DNA from: Hymenobacter puniceus
GTDB taxonomy: Bacteria > Bacteroidota > Bacteroidia > Cytophagales > Hymenobacteraceae
DNA: 64,000 bases
Direction: 5' to 3'
NCBI RefSeq assembly: GCF_014333525.1
Contig: NZ_JACSCX010000002.1
Span: 248,001 to 312,000, forward strand
This document shows positions 28,060 through 36,626 of the stretch, piece by piece (within the stretch, counting starts at the first letter, position 1; every line of letters begins with the position of its first letter). The position numbers and the translations under genes were made by a program. Under the pieces are notes generated by a model that saw only the letters and a list, made by a program, of their open reading frames with translations, searched no databases and had not been told where the DNA came from.

Positions 28060-28158
28060 TACTGCCTGTTGTGCGTTTGTACTAGGTGCTTGGCGTTTTG
28101 TGCTGAGTGTACCGGATATTGAACTTTATATACCGGCAATGCGGGCTTTGTGCTGATT

Positions 28159-29316
28159 TCAAGAATGGTGGTGGCAGGCGAAGGCGTCGCGGATGGTTTC
28201 CGCAACCCGCTGCAGGTCAGCTTCGGTAAGAGCCGAACCAGAGGGGAGGCACAAACCCTGAGTAAATAAATCGGCACAAACCTCACCACCAAACATGGGC
28301 ACGCCAGCAAAGAGCGGCTGCAGATGCAGCGGCTTCCAGAGCGGCCGGCTCTCGATGTTGCGCGCCTCCAGATGCTGCCGCAGCAGCTCCGGCGTAACGG
28401 TGGTTTGAGCTGGGTCGAGCAGCACGCACGTCAGCCAGCGGTTGGAGCGGCCTTTGGCGGGTTCCGTGGGACCAAACGAAAAGCCCGGCAGGCCCGGCAG
28501 CAGCTTCTGATACCGTCCGAAAACCTCACGGCGCTTTTTCACCCGGTCTTCGAGAAGTTCCATCTGGCCCCGCCCGATGCCAGCCAATAGGTTGCTGAGA
28601 CGGTAATTGTAGCCCAGTTCGGAATGCTGGTAGTGCGGGGCATTGTCTTTGGCCTGCGTGGCCCAGAACCGGGCTTTTCGGTCCCACTCGACGCTGTTGG
28701 TTACTAACGCACCGCCGCCGCTGGTAGTCAGGATTTTGTTGCCGTTGAACGAGAAAACGCCTACTGCGCCAAATGTGCCCAGCGGTTGGCCGTCGTAGCG
28801 GGCGCCCAGTGCTTCGGCGGCATCTTCCAGCACCGGCACCTCAAACTCGGCGGCCACGGCCATTATTTCGCGCAGCTGACACGGCATGCCATACAGGTGC
28901 ACAACAATCAGGGCCTTGGGGCGGCGGCCCTGCTGAATACCTGCTTCAATGGCCCCACGCAGCCGCTGCGGGCAAAGGTTCCAGGTGGTGGTTTCGCTGT
29001 CAATGAAAACCGGCGTGGCGCCGAGGTAGGTAATGGGGTTGGCGGTGGCCACGAACGTAAACGACGGGCATAGGACTGTGTCGCCGGGGCCGACGCCCAG
29101 AAGCTTCAAGCCAAGGTGAATGGCAGCTGTGCCGGAGGTGAGAGCCACGCAGTGCTTCATGCCCGTAAACTCGCAGATGTCGCGCTCAAAGCCATCCAGA
29201 TTCGGACCGGCCGGGGCCACCCAGTTGTCTTCGATGGCCTTATGCAGATAGTTCAGCTCGTGGCGGCCGAGGTGGGGCGGGGAAAGGTATATTCGGTCGT
29301 AATCTTGGCTGCGCAT
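28159..29316 (-). CDS. DegT/DnrJ/EryC1 aminotransferase, PglE-like (UDP-sugar 4-aminotransferase)
   Basis: 385 residues from the ATG at 29316 (MRSQDYDRIYLSPPHLGRHE). PLP lysine Lys194 in FSFNGNKILTTSGGGAL; EDAAEALGARYDGQPLGTFG and SGTAAIHLGLKLLGVGPGD are characteristic of the branch that includes PglE of Campylobacter, which makes the 4-amino sugar precursor of bacillosamine. It follows PglC- and PglD-like genes on the same strand (130-base gap). By family and context it should transaminate a UDP-4-keto-6-deoxy-GlcNAc. A different 4-amino sugar is possible. Confidence 0.88.
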   Translation of the reverse strand: MRSQDYDRIYLSPPHLGRHELNYLHKAIEDNWVAPAGPNLDGFERDICEFTGMKHCVALTSGTAAIHLGLKLLGVGPGDTVLCPSFTFVATANPITYLGATPVFIDSETTTWNLCPQRLRGAIEAGIQQGRRPKALIVVHLYGMPCQLREIMAVAAEFEVPVLEDAAEALGARYDGQPLGTFGAVGVFSFNGNKILTTSGGGALVTNSVEWDRKARFWATQAKDNAPHYQHSELGYNYRLSNLLAGIGRGQMELLEDRVKKRREVFGRYQKLLPGLPGFSFGPTEPAKGRSNRWLTCVLLDPAQTTVTPELLRQHLEARNIESRPLWKPLHLQPLFAGVPMFGGEVCADLFTQGLCLPSGSALTEADLQRVAETIRDAFACHHHS

Positions 29317-29446
29317 TGTAGAACTAAGGCGTAAGCTTCCGCTTGCGTTGTGACGGGTGAATCGGGATTCAGAGCAGTCCGGCTGAAATGGTTGATAGGT
29401 TGTCTTGCCGGCTGAATACCGTGTAGCAGGCACAGGGCCCAACTAC

Positions 29447-30133
29447 CTAAATCTGATGCTGCTTAATGATTTGGGCTGGTACGCCCACTGCAGTGCAATG
29501 CGCCGGCAGGTCGCGCACGGCTACGGCCCCGGCGCCCAAAACGGTACCGGTGCCCACTCGTACATGGTTAATAACGGTGGCGTTGGTGCCTAAGTACGTA
29601 TTGGCTTCCAGATGAGCACCCCCCCCGATATTGGCGTGCGGCATCAATGAGCAGAAGTCTTCCAGTACGGCATCGTGGCCGATAGTGCAGCCCAGATTAA
29701 GCAATACGTGGCAGCCCAGCGTGATGTCGCAGGTGAGAATACAGCCCTGACTGACAATGCAACCCGCCCCGATCTGCAAACGCTGGTAGGGAGCATGCGC
29801 CACACCCGGGTGAATGAGCGCTGGGAAGCTAAGGTGAGACGACGTCAGGCGGGCCACTATGGCAGTGCGGTGGTGGCTGTTTCCTACGGCTACTGCTACT
29901 TGCAAAGGTTGGGTTGCGGCATTGAGGTCGGCAGCAGTACCCAGGTAGGGCAGCCCGTGCAGGGTTGTGCTGGCGGGGCGTACGTCATCGTAAAACCCCA
30001 GCACATTCCAGGCAGGAGCTACAGCATTTATCTGGTGCACCAGCATCAGTACTTCACGCCCCAGCCCGCCTGCCCCGAAAATAACGAGCGGCACCAAGGA
30101 AGAATCCATATCAGCTTGCGTAGGTTGTGGCAT
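29447..30133 (-). CDS. PglD-like sugar O/N-acetyltransferase (left-handed beta-helix)
   Basis: 228 residues from the ATG at 30133. A Rossmann-like N-terminus (LVIFGAGGLGREVLMLV) precedes hexapeptide repeats (~105-220). CTIGHDAVLED places His-Asp where PglD has the catalytic His-Glu pair, and VGVPAQIIK is the standard C-terminal tail. By family it acetylates the 4-amino group made by the PglE-like enzyme. The start is 2 bases after the stop of the PglC-like gene, so translation is coupled. Confidence 0.9.
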   Translation of the reverse strand: MPQPTQADMDSSLVPLVIFGAGGLGREVLMLVHQINAVAPAWNVLGFYDDVRPASTTLHGLPYLGTAADLNAATQPLQVAVAVGNSHHRTAIVARLTSSHLSFPALIHPGVAHAPYQRLQIGAGCIVSQGCILTCDITLGCHVLLNLGCTIGHDAVLEDFCSLMPHANIGGGAHLEANTYLGTNATVINHVRVGTGTVLGAGAVAVRDLPAHCTAVGVPAQIIKQHQI

Positions 30134-30135
30134 CG

Positions 30136-30771
30136 TCAGGATCTGGTAGAAGAAGAGCCCCGAAAGGCTTCGGTGGTAGCCTGGCCGGCGGCCGTAATGC
30201 CGTGGGCACTCAGCACGCGCCCCGCCGTGCGCAGCAAAATCCGCAGGTCGAGGCACGGGTTGTAGTGGTCGACGTACCAGACATCGTACTCGAATTTCTG
30301 CTCCCAGCTGATGGCATTGCGGCCGTTCACCTGGGCCCAGCCCGTAATGCCGGGTTTCACTTCGTGGCGGCGGGCTTGTGTGGCAGAATAGAGGGGCAGA
30401 TACTGGGAGAGCAGCGGCCGCGGGCCAATCAGGCTAAGGTCGCCGCGCACTACGTTCCACAGCTGCGGCAACTCGTCCAGCGACGTGGCGCGCACCCAGG
30501 CGCCCAGGCGTGGCAGCCGCGTGGCATCGGGTAGTAGCTGGCCTTGGTCGTCATGGGCGGAAGTCATGGTCTGGAGTTTATAGAGCGTGAACAACTGGCC
30601 ACGCAGCCCTGGCCGTTGCTGCCGGAAGAGCCACGGGCCGCCGTTCTGTATGGCCAGCGCCAGCACCACGGGCAGCAGCAGCGGCAGGGCCAGCACCAGC
30701 AGTGGCAGCGCCACTGCTACGTCTAGTGTGCGCTTGCCCCAGCGGTGGTACCAGGTAGCAGTGGAAGACAT
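30136..30771 (-). CDS. PglC-like initiating phosphoglycosyl transferase
   Basis: 211 residues, the small monotopic PGT form. A single re-entrant hydrophobic helix near the N-terminus (LDVAVALPLLVLALPLLLPV), then RPGLRGQLFTLYKLQTM, the catalytic Asp99-Glu100 in ATSLDELPQLWNV, GDLSLIGPRPLL and PGITGWAQVNGRN. It transfers a sugar-1-phosphate from a UDP-sugar to undecaprenyl phosphate at the inner membrane, starting a glycan. First gene of the three-gene set. Confidence 0.93.
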   Translation of the reverse strand: MSSTATWYHRWGKRTLDVAVALPLLVLALPLLLPVVLALAIQNGGPWLFRQQRPGLRGQLFTLYKLQTMTSAHDDQGQLLPDATRLPRLGAWVRATSLDELPQLWNVVRGDLSLIGPRPLLSQYLPLYSATQARRHEVKPGITGWAQVNGRNAISWEQKFEYDVWYVDHYNPCLDLRILLRTAGRVLSAHGITAAGQATTEAFRGSSSTRS

Positions 30772-30882
30772 ACGCGGCAGGCAATTGGGACGGTTTGTGA
30801 AACGAAAACGATTTAGTGGACTGCTGCCAAAAAAAACGCAGCGTGGCGGGCCGGAGTCAAACTAGTACGGAGTACGTCTAAG

Positions 30883-30907
30883 GTGGTAGCATCAGCAAAG
30901 CTACCAC
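30883..30907. promoter_or_regulatory. Hairpin directly upstream of the ispE -7 element
   Basis: GTGGTAGC (30883-30890) pairs with GCTACCAC (30900-30907) around a 9-base loop. It abuts the -7 element and occupies the -33 region of the ispE promoter, so it may be an operator. It lies between divergent genes. Confidence 0.45.
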
Positions 30908-30915
30908 TACATTTG
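30908..30915 (+). promoter_or_regulatory. -7 element of ispE, predicting a leaderless transcript
   Basis: TACATTTG, a full match to TAnnTTTG, ends only 4 bases before the ispE ATG at 30920. Transcription should begin at or next to the start codon. Confidence 0.6.
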
Positions 30916-30919
30916 CGCC

Positions 30920-31741
30920 ATGCTCGTTTTTCCGAACGCCAAACTCAACCTGGGCCTATACATCACCGGCCAGCGGCCCGACGGCTTCCGCAACCTCGAA
31001 TCGGTGTTTGTGCCGCTGCCGTGGACGGACGCGCTGGAAGTGCTGCCCGCCCCGGCCGGTACTGATACCACGCTCACGCTAACGGGTATTCCCATTCCTG
31101 GTGAGCCGGCTACCAACCTTTGCTTGCGGGCTTACAAGCTGCTGAAAACTGATTTTGATTTGCCGGCTGTGCAGCTGCACCTGCACAAAGTGGTGCCCAT
31201 CGGGGCCGGTTTGGGCGGCGGGTCGGCAGATGCCGCGTTTGCGTTGCACGCGCTCAACGAGCAGTTCGCGCTAAACCTGACAGTTGATACACTCGAAGAA
31301 TACGCCCGCCAATTAGGCTCGGACTGCGCCTTTTTTATTCGCAACAAGCCGGTTTTTGCTTATGAAAAAGGCGACGTATTCAAAGCAATTTCGCTGGACC
31401 TGACCGGCACTGCCTGCGTGGTCGTGTATCCTGGCCTCCACATTAGCACCGCCGAAGCGTACGGCCGCGTGCAGCCCCGCACCCCGCGCCACGATCTGCG
31501 CCTGGCCCTCCGTGAGCCGCTGGAAACTTGGCGCCACACCGTCAGCAACGACTTCGAGGAAGCCCTGACGCCCTACTACCCGGTGCTCGGCGACATCAAG
31601 CAGCAGCTCTACGCCGCCGGGGCCGCCTACGCCAGCCTCTCCGGCTCCGGCTCGGCCGTGTACGGCTTGTTTCCGGGCCTGGAGATGCCGCCGCCTATAG
31701 AGCTGCCTGCCACGTATCAGGTCTGGCGCGGGCGGTTGTAG
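30920..31741 (+). CDS. ispE: 4-diphosphocytidyl-2-C-methyl-D-erythritol kinase
   Basis: 273 residues. GHMP kinase of the non-mevalonate isoprenoid pathway. N-terminal MLVFPNAKLNLGLYITGQRP with the conserved Lys and Asn, the ATP-binding loop PIGAGLGGGSADAAF and a late SLSGSGSAVYGLF motif. The start codon agrees with the family N-terminus. Confidence 0.95.
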   Translation: MLVFPNAKLNLGLYITGQRPDGFRNLESVFVPLPWTDALEVLPAPAGTDTTLTLTGIPIPGEPATNLCLRAYKLLKTDFDLPAVQLHLHKVVPIGAGLGGGSADAAFALHALNEQFALNLTVDTLEEYARQLGSDCAFFIRNKPVFAYEKGDVFKAISLDLTGTACVVVYPGLHISTAEAYGRVQPRTPRHDLRLALREPLETWRHTVSNDFEEALTPYYPVLGDIKQQLYAAGAAYASLSGSGSAVYGLFPGLEMPPPIELPATYQVWRGRL

Positions 31742-31758
31742 AGGCAAGATTACAGAAC

Positions 31759-31856
31759 TGTCATCCTGAGCTTGCGAAGGACCTTATCCCGTTCGGACTA
31801 CCATTGAATAGATACCGTTCTGCTGTGATAAGGTCCTTCGCAAGCTCAGGATGACA
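31759..31856. repeat. 30-base perfect palindrome (GTCATCCTGAGC family) after ispE
   Basis: Arms 31759-31788 and 31827-31856 are exact reverse complements, 38 bases apart. It lies between the convergent ispE and EamA genes, 18 bases past the ispE stop. Confidence 0.85.
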
Positions 31857-31874
31857 ATGCCAGCATTTTGCGCG

Positions 31875-32813
31875 CTACTTGCCCACCAGCACTTCGGCGG
31901 CCTCGGTTTGGCGCTGGCGGCGTTTCATCCACTGGTCGAGGACGGGGTGAATAAGCACGCTAAGCAGGATAACCACAGTGCCCAAGTAGAAGCCGGTAGA
32001 CAGCTTTTCCTGGCCGAAGCCGGGGATGCGCAGCGTGTACATAAGTACGGCCAGCAGGATGCCGTACACCGGCTCCAGGTTGATGGTCAGGTTCACCACA
32101 AAGGCCGAAATGCGCTTCATCAGCTCCACTGAGGTGGAAAAGGCGTACACTGTGCACACACCAGCCAGCAGCAGCAGCCACAGCCAGTCGTAGCCCTGTA
32201 AGCCTAGTTGCAGGCCCTGGCCGCCGGTGAAGTACTGGCTGTAGATGGGCATGAACAGTACGATGCTCAGGCAGGCGCCGCTCATTTCGTAGAGTGTGAG
32301 TTGAAACGGTGTGTGGCGCTTCACGAGCTGCGAATTGAGCACGCTGAATAGCGCCGACAGTCCCGCCGACAGAATGGCCACCAGCAGCCCCGCCATCTGG
32401 TCCAACTCGGCCTGCGACACCAGGTACAAGCCCACCATCGTCAGCAAGCCCAGCCCCACTTCATACAGCCGCACGCGGCGCCACAGCACCAGCGGCTCCA
32501 GCAGTGAGGTCCAGAGGGCCAGCGTGGCCAGCCCGGCCAAACACACACTCACCGAAGACAGGCGGGCGGCCAAAAAAAACGTAATCCAGTGCGCTGCCAC
32601 CAGTGCCCCGATGCCCAGCATCTTCAGCGCCTCGCGGCCGGCCACGCGCCACGGCTGCCGCCGCGCCACCAGCAGCACCGCCAGCCCCGTGGCCGCCAGC
32701 AGCGTGCGCCAGAACACCAGCTCCACCGGCGGCACCGATATCAGCTTGCCCAGAATGGCCGTGAAGCCCCAGAGCAGGACGATGAAATGCAGGCGGAGGT
32801 AGTCTTTTAGCAT
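31875..32813 (-). CDS. EamA-family (DMT) transporter
   Basis: 312 residues from the ATG at 32813 (MLKDYLRLHFIVLLWGFTAI). About ten transmembrane helices in two EamA repeats, ending in a basic tail (LDQWMKRRQRQTEA). LLWGFTAILGKL and PVELVFWRTLLA are typical of the first repeat, LEPVYGILLAVL of the second. Substrate unknown; metabolite export is the usual role. The frame upstream of 32813 runs through a repeat element and is not coding. Confidence 0.88.
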   Translation of the reverse strand: MLKDYLRLHFIVLLWGFTAILGKLISVPPVELVFWRTLLAATGLAVLLVARRQPWRVAGREALKMLGIGALVAAHWITFFLAARLSSVSVCLAGLATLALWTSLLEPLVLWRRVRLYEVGLGLLTMVGLYLVSQAELDQMAGLLVAILSAGLSALFSVLNSQLVKRHTPFQLTLYEMSGACLSIVLFMPIYSQYFTGGQGLQLGLQGYDWLWLLLLAGVCTVYAFSTSVELMKRISAFVVNLTINLEPVYGILLAVLMYTLRIPGFGQEKLSTGFYLGTVVILLSVLIHPVLDQWMKRRQRQTEAAEVLVGK

Positions 32814-32844
32814 AGTAGGGTCTTGGGGGCTTGGTTTTTTGGTT

Positions 32845-32990
32845 CTGTCATCCAGAGCAGCGCGAAGGATCTTATGAGATAAGAACGAGGCGTTGTGAAA
32901 TGGCTGGCGCGGAAGTACGCGGAGGCAGGAGACGGTTCGCGTAGCTGTTCTGTTGTCATCAGGTCCTTCGGCTACTGCCTCAGGATGACA
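32845..32990. repeat. Imperfect palindrome (GTCATCC...GGATGACA family) upstream of the EamA gene
   Basis: CTGTCATCC near 32845 and GGATGACAG near 32982 end a 146-base imperfect inverted repeat containing GCGAAGGAT and AGGTCCTTCGGC units. Related to 31759-31856. Confidence 0.6.
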
Positions 32991-33031
32991 GCACATCAAC
33001 CAAGCCCCCAAGTCCCTAAGACCCCAAGCCC

Positions 33032-34108
33032 CTACCGCGGCACCACGCGGTAGAGCACCAGCCCGATGCCGGTGAAAACGATGCTCGGAATCCAGGCGGC
33101 CAGCAGCGGCGACACTTCCCCGACCTGCGCAAAGTTGCGGCTCAGAATCACGAAGATGATGAACACAAAGGCCAGCACGAAGCCCAGCGCAATCTGCCCG
33201 CCCACGCCCGCACGGCTTTTGCGCGCACTCATAATCACGCCGATGATAGTGAGAATGAACATGGCGTAGGGATATGCGTACCGCTCATATTTGTCACTCA
33301 GGTATACCTGCGTGTCATCGGAGCCCCGTTCTATCTTCTGCTGAATGTAGCGGTTCAGCTCGGGCAGCGTCATGGTTTCGCTCAGGCGGTAGGTGCTGGC
33401 GAAGTCCTTGGGGTAGAGGTTGAGCGTAGTGTCGCGGGCAGGCAGCGAAAGCAGCGTTTCCCGCTGCCCCCGGAACGTGCGCACCAGCTGCGGCGAGAGG
33501 CGCCAGGCCCGCTTGGTAGAGTCCCAGGTGATGGCCTCGGCCGTCATGCGCCGCTTTAGCAGGGTACCCTCAATGGTTTCGAGCGCAAACTTGTAGCCGA
33601 TGTTGTTGACGTTGTCGTAGCTTTCCATGAAGGCGTAGCTGTTCGGCCCGATCTTCATGTGCACGTCGCGCCCCTTGAAGCGGTAGGGGTTCTTAATGTA
33701 CTTACGCTCGAATTCCACCCGCGTCTTGTTGGCGTACGGAATGATCCAGCCGGTAAGAGCAATGGTGCTGACGCCCAGCACGAGGCTGCCCATCAGATAA
33801 GGCACCAGCAGCCGCTTGAAGCTCACGCCCGACGCCAGAATGGCCACGATTTCGGTGCGCGCCGCCAGCTGCGCCGTCACGAACACCACCGCAATAAACA
33901 CGGTGATAGGGGAGAGCAGGTTGGCATAGTACGGAAACAGGTTCACGTAATACTCCGTGATGATCTGCCCCGCACCCAAGTTGTGCTGGATGAAGTCGTC
34001 GTTCTTCTCCGTGAAGTCAATCACGCAAATCACCATCACCAGCACTACCACCGTGAAGAAGAAGGCCGTGAGGAATTTCCGGAGAATGTACTTGTCGAGG
34101 ATGCGCAT
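33032..34108 (-). CDS. LptF/LptG (YjgP/YjgQ) family permease
   Basis: 358 residues. N-terminal MRILDKYILRKFLTAFFF and membrane helices at both ends (three N-terminal, three C-terminal: YAMFILTIIGVIMSARKSRA, LGFVLAFVFIIFVIL), flanking a ~200-residue periplasmic beta-jellyroll region (~100-270). By family it is a membrane subunit of the ABC exporter that moves LPS to the outer membrane. It follows tgt on the same strand; the spacer between them is filled by an inverted repeat. Confidence 0.92.
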   Translation of the reverse strand: MRILDKYILRKFLTAFFFTVVVLVMVICVIDFTEKNDDFIQHNLGAGQIITEYYVNLFPYYANLLSPITVFIAVVFVTAQLAARTEIVAILASGVSFKRLLVPYLMGSLVLGVSTIALTGWIIPYANKTRVEFERKYIKNPYRFKGRDVHMKIGPNSYAFMESYDNVNNIGYKFALETIEGTLLKRRMTAEAITWDSTKRAWRLSPQLVRTFRGQRETLLSLPARDTTLNLYPKDFASTYRLSETMTLPELNRYIQQKIERGSDDTQVYLSDKYERYAYPYAMFILTIIGVIMSARKSRAGVGGQIALGFVLAFVFIIFVILSRNFAQVGEVSPLLAAWIPSIVFTGIGLVLYRVVPR

Positions 34109-34110
34109 TC

Positions 34111-34195
34111 AGTTGTCAGTTATTAGTTGTCAGTTGTTAGTTTCTGATTATCAGTTTACTATCAGCCTGACAACTGACAACCAATAACTAACAAC
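34111..34195. repeat. GTTGTCAGTT-type palindrome between tgt and the LptF/G gene
   Basis: Arms about 34111-34137 and 34169-34195 are reverse complements with a few mismatches, built from AGTTGTCAGTTATT-like words. It almost fills the 90-base spacer. Confidence 0.75.
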
Positions 34196-34198
34196 TCT

Positions 34199-35329
34199 TT
34201 ACAGCCGCGTCATCACCTGCTTCACCATCTTCTCCTTCCACTCGCGGAAAGTGCCGGCCAGGATTTGCTCCCGGGCCTGCTTCACCAGCCACAGATAGAA
34301 GCTCAGGTTGTGAATGGAAGCCAGCTGCGGCCCCAGCATTTCCTTGCTCTGAAACAGGTGCCGCAGGTAGCTGCGCGAGTAAAACGTGCTGACGTGGCCG
34401 CCAAGTTCGGCGTCAATCGGCTCGAAGTCCAGCTCCCACTTTTTGTTGGTAACATTCATGATGCCCTGCGTGGTAAACAGCATGCCGTTGCGGGCGTTGC
34501 GGGTCGGCATCACGCAGTCGAACATGTCTACGCCCAACGCAATGTTTTCCAGAATATTGGCTGGCGTGCCCACGCCCATCAGGTAGCGCGGCTTGTCTTT
34601 GGGCAGGATGTCGCAGACGATTTCCGTCATTTCATACATCATGTCGGCCGGCTCACCCACGCTCAGGCCGCCAATAGCGTTGCCCTCGCGCCCCTGCTCG
34701 GCAATGAATTCCGCGGAGCGCACGCGCAAATCCTTGAATGTAGAGCCCTGCACAATCGGGAACAGCGTCTGCTGGTAGCCGTAGTGGCCCTCGGTGCTGT
34801 CGAAGCGCTGGATGCAGCGCTTCAGCCAGCGGTGCGTCATGTCGAGGGAGCGGGCGGCGTAGTCGTACTCGCAAGGCCAAGGCGTGCACTCGTCAAAGGC
34901 CATAATGATGTCGGCCCCGATGGTGCGCTGGATGTCCATCACGCCTTCGGGCGAGAAAAGATGCTGCGAGCCATCAATGTGAGAACGGAACTTCACGCCT
35001 TCCTCCTTGATCTTGCGGGTGCCGCTGAGCGAGTACACCTGGTAGCCGCCCGAGTCGGTGAGAATGGGCCGGTCCCAGCCGTTGAACTTGTGCAGGCCGC
35101 CGGCCTGGCGGAGCACCTCCAGACTGGGGCGCAGGTAGAGGTGGTAAGTGTTGCCGAGGATGATCTGGGCCTGCACCTCGTCCTTCAGGTCGCGCTGCTG
35201 CACAGCCTTCACCGTGCCGGCCGTGCCGACGGGCATAAAAATGGGCGTCTCGATGGCGCCGTGTGCCGTGTGCACCACCCCGGCGCGGGCTTTGGTGTGC
35301 GGGTCTTGCGTTACTAAGTCGAAGGTCAT
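34199..35329 (-). CDS. tgt: tRNA-guanine transglycosylase (queuine/preQ1)
   Basis: 376 residues. Replaces G34 in GUN-anticodon tRNAs by preQ1 for queuosine. Asp of the substrate pocket in TDSGGYQVYSL, GGLSVGEP and the nucleophile region GVDMFDCVMPTRNARNG are present. The zinc motif C-x-C-x2-C expected before YSRSYLRHLF is absent: the stretch reads PIDAELGGHVSTFYSRSYL with Leu, Gly and Ser at the three positions, whereas the His of SIHNLSFY remains. As I recall other Bacteroidota Tgt proteins also lack these cysteines. Confidence 0.95.
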   Translation of the reverse strand: MTFDLVTQDPHTKARAGVVHTAHGAIETPIFMPVGTAGTVKAVQQRDLKDEVQAQIILGNTYHLYLRPSLEVLRQAGGLHKFNGWDRPILTDSGGYQVYSLSGTRKIKEEGVKFRSHIDGSQHLFSPEGVMDIQRTIGADIIMAFDECTPWPCEYDYAARSLDMTHRWLKRCIQRFDSTEGHYGYQQTLFPIVQGSTFKDLRVRSAEFIAEQGREGNAIGGLSVGEPADMMYEMTEIVCDILPKDKPRYLMGVGTPANILENIALGVDMFDCVMPTRNARNGMLFTTQGIMNVTNKKWELDFEPIDAELGGHVSTFYSRSYLRHLFQSKEMLGPQLASIHNLSFYLWLVKQAREQILAGTFREWKEKMVKQVMTRL

Positions 35330-35340
35330 TCTGGGAGGAG

Positions 35341-35434
35341 TCAGTTGTCAGTTGCTGGTTGTCGGTTGTCAGGTAGAGCATCTTCTTATCTGAAAGAACG
35401 AACTGGCAACTGACAACCAGCAACTGACAACTGA
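35341..35434. repeat. 23-base perfect palindrome of the GTTGTCAGTTG family
   Basis: Arms 35341-35363 and 35412-35434 are exact reverse complements. Located in the divergent region between tgt (-) and the glycosyltransferase gene (+), within the tgt leader. Confidence 0.85.
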
Positions 35435-35442
35435 TATGCCCA

Positions 35443-35450
35443 CAAAGGTA
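35443..35450 (-). promoter_or_regulatory. -7 promoter element of tgt
   Basis: TACCTTTG on the minus strand, full match to TAnnTTTG; no TTTG at the right distance. Start of tgt is 113 bases downstream, so the palindrome 35341-35434 would be transcribed as a leader hairpin. Confidence 0.45.
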
Positions 35451-35470
35451 CTCTACCCACCCCGAATGCC

Positions 35471-35478
35471 TACTTTTG
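35471..35478 (+). promoter_or_regulatory. -7 promoter element of the glycosyltransferase gene
   Basis: TACTTTTG ends 11 bases before the ATG at 35490; no clear -33 element. Confidence 0.45.
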
Positions 35479-35489
35479 CAGGCTAATTC

Positions 35490-36626
35490 ATGCTGTCCGC
35501 TTTGCTATCGAGTTTTTCTCCGGCCATCTGGCTGCTGCTGGCCTGCGTGCTGGTGCAGCTCTACTATGCCGCCTACTACTTCTGGCCCTTCGCCACCCGC
35601 CCGCCCGAGCCCACGCCCACCGAGGCCGGAGCCGAGCCGGTATCGGTGCTGGTGTGCGCGCACAACGAGCTGGAAAACCTGCGCCGCCTGCTGCCATTGC
35701 TGCTCAAGCAGGACTATCCCGCCGGCCTGGAAATCGTGCTCATCGACGACCGTTCCGACGACGACACCTACCTCTACGCCCAGCAGCTCAGTCAGTACTA
35801 CCCCAATTTCCGGCTCGTCACCATTGGCCGCACGCCCGAAGGCTTGTCACCCAAAAAGTACGCTCTTACGCTGGGCATCAAGGCGGCCCGCTACCCGCAC
35901 TTGCTCTTCACCGATGCCGACTGCATTCCGCTTACCAACCAGTGGGTGCAGCACTTAGCCGCTGGTTTTCGGCAGCCCGCCGATATGGTGCTGGGCTATT
36001 CGGCCTATGCCGCCGAGCCCGGCTTTCTCAATCAGCTGGTGCGGTTTGAAACCCTGCTGACCGCCGCGCAGTACCTGTCTTTTGCGTGGCGCGGCAAGCC
36101 CTATATGGGCGTGGGACGCAACCTGGCCTACACCCGTGGCGTCTTTACCGCAACCAAAGGCTTTGCTTCCCACATCCGCAGCCTGTCCGGCGACGACGAC
36201 CTGCTGGTGCAGGATGCCGTGGCGCAGGGCGCGCGCGTGGCCGTGGTAGCCGAGCCGGTGGCCCATACGCTTAGTGAGCCGGCGCATACCTGGGGCGGCT
36301 GGTGGCGCCAGAAACGGCGGCATTTGTCGGCCGGCCGGAGCTACCGTTTTGCCGATCAATTTCGTCTTGGAAACTTTATAGGAAGTAATCTGCTTTTCTA
36401 TGGGGTCAGCATAGGGTTGCTGTTTTCCCAGGCCGATTGGATACCTTTGGCCGGCCTATGGCTGGTGCGTACCGGGCTGGTCTGTGCCACCTACCAACGT
36501 TTGAGCCGGCGCCTCGACGACCCACTGCCCGTGGGGCTGTTGCCGGTATTGGATGTTGTCTACTTTTTTTATTATCTCGCTTTAGGAATGTCGCTGTTCC
36601 TCTACCGAAACCTCCGATGGAAGTAA
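35490..36626 (+). CDS. Membrane-bound family 2 glycosyltransferase
   Basis: 378 residues. One N-terminal membrane helix (IWLLLACVLVQLYYAAYYF), then a GT-A domain: VSVLVCAHNELENLRRLLP, IDDRSDDDT, the DxD region LLFTDADCIP, SGDDDLLVQDAVA, and a KRRHLSAG segment where such enzymes carry the QxxRW-type motif. Two or three hydrophobic segments close the protein. It transfers sugars at the inner face of the cytoplasmic membrane; the acceptor is unknown. Its last 10 bases overlap the following sigma factor gene. Confidence 0.9.
   Translation: MLSALLSSFSPAIWLLLACVLVQLYYAAYYFWPFATRPPEPTPTEAGAEPVSVLVCAHNELENLRRLLPLLLKQDYPAGLEIVLIDDRSDDDTYLYAQQLSQYYPNFRLVTIGRTPEGLSPKKYALTLGIKAARYPHLLFTDADCIPLTNQWVQHLAAGFRQPADMVLGYSAYAAEPGFLNQLVRFETLLTAAQYLSFAWRGKPYMGVGRNLAYTRGVFTATKGFASHIRSLSGDDDLLVQDAVAQGARVAVVAEPVAHTLSEPAHTWGGWWRQKRRHLSAGRSYRFADQFRLGNFIGSNLLFYGVSIGLLFSQADWIPLAGLWLVRTGLVCATYQRLSRRLDDPLPVGLLPVLDVVYFFYYLALGMSLFLYRNLRWK

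Noticed and set aside
30883..30907. Riboswitch or attenuator before ispE
   Set aside because: The hairpin is upstream of the predicted transcript start and is too small to be a known riboswitch class.
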